Source of the DNA: Artemia franciscana
Taxonomy: Eukaryota > Arthropoda > Branchiopoda > Anostraca > Artemiidae
Assembly: GCF_032884065.1 (NCBI RefSeq)
Contig: NC_088867.1
Span: 50,713,317-50,777,316 of the forward strand
Length of the DNA: 64,000 nucleotides
Direction: 5' to 3'
Part shown: positions 59,495 through 64,000 of the stretch, piece after piece
Numbering within the stretch: the stretch's first letter is position 1
Layout of the letters: the number at the start of each line of letters is the position of its first letter
Program-made: the position numbers and the translations under genes
The notes under the pieces: generated by a model
What the model saw: the letters and a program-made list of their open reading frames with translations, nothing else
Told to the model about the DNA's origin: nothing
Databases searched by the model: none

Positions 59495-61720
59495 GCATCA
59501 AGCCATGGCTAATTGTAGAAAAAGCCAAGACAGATAGTCTGATTGACCAAGAGGCAAATCTGGCATTAACCCCCATTTCAGGATTGTATAAAAATGGTGT
59601 TAGTTCATTTGTTAACAGACCAATTCCACATTTTGAAGATTGGAGCTTGAAACCTACAGTAGGGTTCTCTGATATAATGTTTCAAATAAAAGGATTTTCA
59701 ATAATATTGCTTGCTTTTTTGGGGGTGTTTCTCCTTTTTTCAAAAATCAGAAAAATTTTCTCAGATTTTGGGTTTTGGTTGGTAACAGTTGGTAAAAGGG
59801 CAATCAATAGGCTATTGTACAAGGATGGTTCAAAGTCCCATCTTAAAAATTACACACCAATTTCAAATACATTCATCTTTTCCCATATGATGGAGAGAGT
59901 TCTGGAGAGCAGAATCCAAACCCATTTTGACAAAAATAATTTATAGCATTCAGCTCAGCATGGGTTCTGTAAGAGGCGTTCTTGTAACATGCAACTTCTG
60001 GTGGTGATTAATGATTTTCCATTGATGGCAGATAATGGTATTTTACTTGATTGCATTTACACTGACTTTTTCAAAGCGTTTGACAAAATTTCATTCCTGT
60101 TCTGATAAAGAAACGTAAACTATATGGTATCAGTCCACAAATTGAGGCATGGATGACAGATTATCTTAAAATAGAATCAAAGAGGTTGCAGTAGGTAATG
60201 ATTTGTCATCACCTATGTCTGATATAAATGGAGTTCTGCAAGGCAGTTGTCTTGGGCTTTTACTCTTCTGCCTTTTTATCAATGATTTGCCACATGTTGT
60301 TAGGATGACAACCTTTAAAATGTTTGCATAGGATATGAAAGTTTACAGGTCAGCCATGAATGAGCATGAGATTTCTTTCCTTCAAGAGGATTTGATTGCT
60401 CTGTACAAGTGGTGTATGGTGAATTTATATGTTCATTAACAAAATTAAGTGCATATAAATATGTATTGGATATCACTGCAAGGCAAATTACCAATTATTA
60501 TGTCAAAAGTGTACATTTTATAAGTTTAATGTTTATTCATTGATTTCACTTTATGTATCCACTGTAATAATAATAATAATTTATTTCTTACCCACTTACA
60601 AAAGGGAAAAGTGGAGTACAAGGAGAAAAACAAAGAACTACAAACAACACAAAGAACATAAAAAACACAAATACAAGAAAAAGAAATAACAATTTGGCAA
60701 AAGAGGCAGATAAGATGATTGTTAGGACCAAAACAGATTGGCGCTTCATCTATTAATTTTGAGCTTAGTTTTTCCACTGAGAGAACAATATCTGTTGCCT
60801 GATATTTACTAATTAACCTTCAGTTCTGAAATGATTGTGGTAAATAAAGTAAGAACTTACAATACTGATAGCAATCCGTCTTGAACCTCTTTACGTCACC
60901 TTTATTCAAAAGCATATAAAAAACCAGCACAAAATAACACAGAATGGTTGCAGAAACTCGAGTACAGCTTTGTAAGTGCTTGTTGCTGGAAATGTCCACA
61001 ATTTCCAGCAATTTTAGAATACCCTAGTTTAAGCTTAAATTGAATATCCTGAATACTGTACATCCAATACTTGAGTATTGCTCATCAGTATGGTATCCCC
61101 TTAATAAGAGACATAGAGAAAGACTTGAGAAAGTGGAACATGGGGCCACCAAACTCATACCTTAACTAAGACATCTACCATACCACCAGAAAATGTAGAG
61201 GCTACAGCTGCCTAGTCTTCAGTTCTGATGTGATAGAGCCAATCTAATAAATATATTCTGCATTGTTAGGAATATTGATAATACCACTCCAACTCACTTC
61301 TCCACTTTTACAGAATACAGTAGTACCTGTCAATACTAACACAAAATATACCTACCATGTCAACATAAAGATTAAGCCAAAACTCTTTGTCTAGCCAAGT
61401 GTGGAAGACTTGGAATGCACTTCCATTGAAAATGGTTTTGACTATCACAGTCTAGTCATTTGAAAATAGTTTAGCCTCTACAGATTTCCATACTAGGTCT
61501 TATAATAATATGTTTTGAGAATGTTTTTGTTTTTTTGTATTAGTTGTTTTGTGACCTGTATGTTTTCATAGTGTGTTATTTTTCATAGATTAGTAGGCTA
61601 TGTGTGTATTATGTTGGCAGCATTGCCATAAACCTTTTTATAGTATTTAGTGTGACAAGCTTGATAAAGCTTACAGTATTTTGGTATTAATAAATATATA
61701 AATAAATATGATTCTCTCGT
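59495..61720 (+). pseudogene. Broken CR1/Jockey-like LINE ORF2
   Basis: An open frame at 59491-59946 ends with the RT start: KDGSKSHLKNYTPISNTFIF, MMERVLESRIQTHFDKNNL. Past a stop it continues HSAQHGFCKRRSCNMQLLVV, ILLDCIYTDFFKAFDKISF (first catalytic Asp), a G-V-L-Q-G-S-C-L-G block near 60232-60255, CLFINDLPHVV, and a damaged F-A-Y-D motif at about 60325-60340. After the insertion at 60540-60800 the C-terminal block resumes at about 61010-61260 (YCSSVWYPLNKRHRERLEKV, ATKLIP, LRHLPYHQKM, RLQLPSLQF). It ends in an AATAAATA-type tail at about 61689-61710. Many stops and shifts; dead. Confidence 0.88.
60540..60800 (-). mobile_element. Insertion of another LINE 3' end in the CR1-like copy
   Basis: Read on the minus strand, about 230 bp ends in TTATTATTATTATTA (60568-60585 on the plus strand), a LINE-style tail. 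It splits the CR1-like ORF between the RT core and its C-terminal block. The short minus frame inside is not conserved protein. Confidence 0.6.
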
Positions 61721-62454
61721 GACAAATTTTTTTTTGAATCTCTTCATTTTATTTAGTTGAATAGGACTATAAAAAGAAAGAGTCAATTTGACAGTTGGGT
61801 AGTTAAGTTTAAACTTTGTTTTTCTTTTGCTCTATTTTTTTTAATGTCTGAATATATGAAAAATTATTCAATCTGTGAATAAATCTCACAATTTATTGAA
61901 ATTAAATTTATTGAAAATTGCCTTGAAAATTCCTCAAGGGAGGGAATTTTCCTGTTTAAAACAGGTACATCTTACATGGCTGTTATAAAATTCAAAACAT
62001 GGTATCCATGCAGGCATGATAATTTTTTAGTATCTCTACTCCTTCTGTAAACTATTCTAAGGTGTAGGAAATTGCATAAAAACAAGTCTATATCTGTTAT
62101 AACCTACCAAAGCAATATATCTTTCTGTAATTTTGGTTTGAGTTTGATTTTCTTTTAAGATTAAATGCATAGTAATTAAAAACATTGATCCTTTTGCCAG
62201 GAATCCTTGTTGTTTAAAATTTACTGTATTTTGTTTCACTTTGCATGCAGTTTAATTGCTCTTTCTATTTGAGAGTTTTTTTCTAAAAGTATTAAAAAAT
62301 AAAATTATTCCTACAAAAACATATCCTGAAATGTATTTCCTGTCATCCAGCCACCATGGCTATTTTGGTGTCTGCCCCCTGGAAAATTTTCTGCCAGCAC
62401 CCTTGGGGGGGATGAATAACAATATTGTCTATTAATTTTCAGTTTTCACTTTCT
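61721..62454. other. Gene-free stretch
   Basis: AT-rich, with no recognised exon or repeat. CCATGGCTATTTTGGTGTCTGCCCCCTGG at about 62354-62382 may be the edge of the fold-back cluster. Confidence 0.4.
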
Positions 62455-64000
62455 TTTTCTCTGGTTTTAGTTTTGAAAATGCTATTCTTGTTATTGAATT
62501 TTAAGCCATATCAATGTTTTTTCTTCTAAATTTAGAAAATATACTTGTAGATTTTTTATATCTTATAAATTGGAATTGAGCAAAATTGTGAAGCTGAAAA
62601 TACTCTTTTCATACTTTAATTAAGCTCAAGATCTATTTTAGTTTCACTTTTATAAAAAAAAGATTTTTTAAGGTCATTAAAGGTTGTTACTGTCTAGAAG
62701 GAGAAGAAGCAGAAGTAGGCACTTCAAAACACCTTCCTAGGGCATACTTTAGTCTGTAGATCTATCCCTGAAAGTTTCAGTGGTAAAATTCTAGTTAATT
62801 GACTTCTTGCTATCTCAGAAAGGGTTTAGGTTAGGAAAATGAAACTTTCAGGGATAAATCTACAGACTAAAGTATGTCTTGGGAAGGTATTTTGAAGCAA
62901 CTACCTCCACTCCTTCTTGCTCTTGAGGGCCCTGACCTTTGATGACCTTTAAAACTATGTGTGTTAAACAGATCATCTGCTTAATTGAAGTACAACAAAA
63001 TTGGGTAAAATTCTAGTCAATTGACTTCTTGCTATCTCGGAAAGGGTTTAGGTTAGGAAAATGAAACTTTCAGGGATAAATCTACAGGCTAAAGTATGTC
63101 TGGGAGGTATTCGAAAGTACCCACCTCCACTCCTTCTCCCTCTAGAGGGCCCTGGATTTTGCCTAAATGACAGGTCTATACTTATTGAAATTTTGACAAA
63201 ACAACATTTTACCTTAATTTTTGGTTACCAGTTGCTTTTTCTCTGCCTTTAGTTCTGAAAATGCAATTCCTGTTATCTGAGTAGAATTTTGAGCCATATC
63301 AATGTTTTTTTTTCCAAAATTTAGGAAGTGTATTTGTATATCTTTAAAACCTTATAAAATGAAATTGAGCAAAGTTATGATGCTGAAAATAATTTTGTTG
63401 TGCTTCAATTAAGCAGAAGATCTATTTTGCAACTGTTTCACTTTTATAACACACATATTTTTAAAGGTCATCAAAGGTCAAGGGCCTCTAGAGGGAGAAG
63501 GAGTGGAGGTAGTTGCTTCAAAATACCTTCCCGGCACATACTTTAGTCTGTAGATTTATCCCTGAAAGTTTCATTTTCCTAACCTAAACCCTTTCTGAGA
63601 TAGCAAGAAGTCAATTAACTAGAATTTTACCATTTCAGTTTCTAACCTAACCACTTTCTAAGATAGCAAATTTTAGGTCTATACCTATTGAAATTTTGAC
63701 AAAACATCATTTTACCCTAATTTTTAGTTACCAGTTGCTTTTTCTCTGCCTTTAGTTCTGAAAATGCAATTCCTATTATTTGAGTAGAATTCTGAGCCAT
63801 ATCAATGTTTTTTTTTCAAAATTTAGGAGATGTAGTTGCATAAATTAAAAACCTTATAAATTGGGATTGAGCAAAGTTGTGAAGCTGAAAACAATTTTTT
63901 TGTAGGCTACTTTATTTAAGCAGAAAATCTATGGTGCAAGATTTCACTTTTATAACACACATATTTTTGAAGGTCATCAAAGGTCAGGGCCCTCTAGAGG
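62455..64000. mobile_element. Cluster of fold-back elements of the 16199 family
   Basis: Four pieces follow one another. First, a right half at about 62455-62778. Second, a left arm at about 62783-62990 that ends in ACCTTTGATGACCTTTAAAA. Third, a complete element at about 63002-63622 whose left arm (AATTGACTTCTTGCTATCTC ... CCCTCTAGAGGGCCC) is the reverse complement of its right arm. Fourth, an internal segment plus the start of another right arm at about 63625-64000, cut by the window end. The internal part includes AGTTGCTTTTTCTCTGCCTT and GAGCCATATCAATGTTTT, as at 16430-16500. Confidence 0.9.

Overview
The window is eukaryotic, AT-rich and dominated by repeats. Short exons with GT-AG splice sites carry four recognisable conserved animal genes, all on the minus strand. 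From high to low coordinate they are ARL3 (48443-44914), NUDT9 (40108-22601, with its N-terminal exons not found), ANAPC13 (7019-6804, a single exon) and ZFAND1 (first coding exon 3174-3022, perhaps a later exon at 401-221). Protein similarity and the RTE and CR1/Jockey-like retrotransposons suggest an invertebrate, probably an arthropod. A crustacean such as a brine shrimp is my guess from remembered repeat families and is not proven by the sequence. There are no operons, CRISPR arrays or prokaryotic signals.

Layout. 1-7 kb: ZFAND1 and ANAPC13, with TA microsatellites and a decayed minisatellite. 7-22 kb: gene-free, holding an old local duplication (8.0-9.4 kb), a satellite of about 300 bp period (11.3-13.4 kb), three fold-back elements and a deleted RTE retrotransposon. 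22.6-40.1 kb: NUDT9 exons, whose introns hold LINE debris, a protein-coding repeat remnant at 29 kb, hairpin elements and a tRNA-Lys-like relic. One near-perfect palindromic element directly abuts a NUDT9 splice donor. 38.9-42.3 kb: RTE 3' tails, a tRNA-derived SINE and a tandem duplication. 44.9-48.4 kb: ARL3. 48.6-58.4 kb: a dense transposon nest with an RTE carrying a nested terminal-inverted-repeat insertion, two copies of a 600 bp repeat, three fold-back elements of one family, and a TAG-rich satellite between inverted arms. 59.5-61.7 kb: a broken CR1/Jockey-like LINE. 62.4-64 kb: a cluster of one fold-back family that runs off the window end.

The genes are unrelated housekeeping functions: ciliary lipid-protein trafficking, ADP-ribose hydrolysis, the anaphase-promoting complex, and proteasome/stress-granule quality control. 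They do not form a pathway. I found no convincing new biological system. The most unusual material is the range of fold-back elements, the TAG satellite between inverted arms, and the 23-residue coding repeat.
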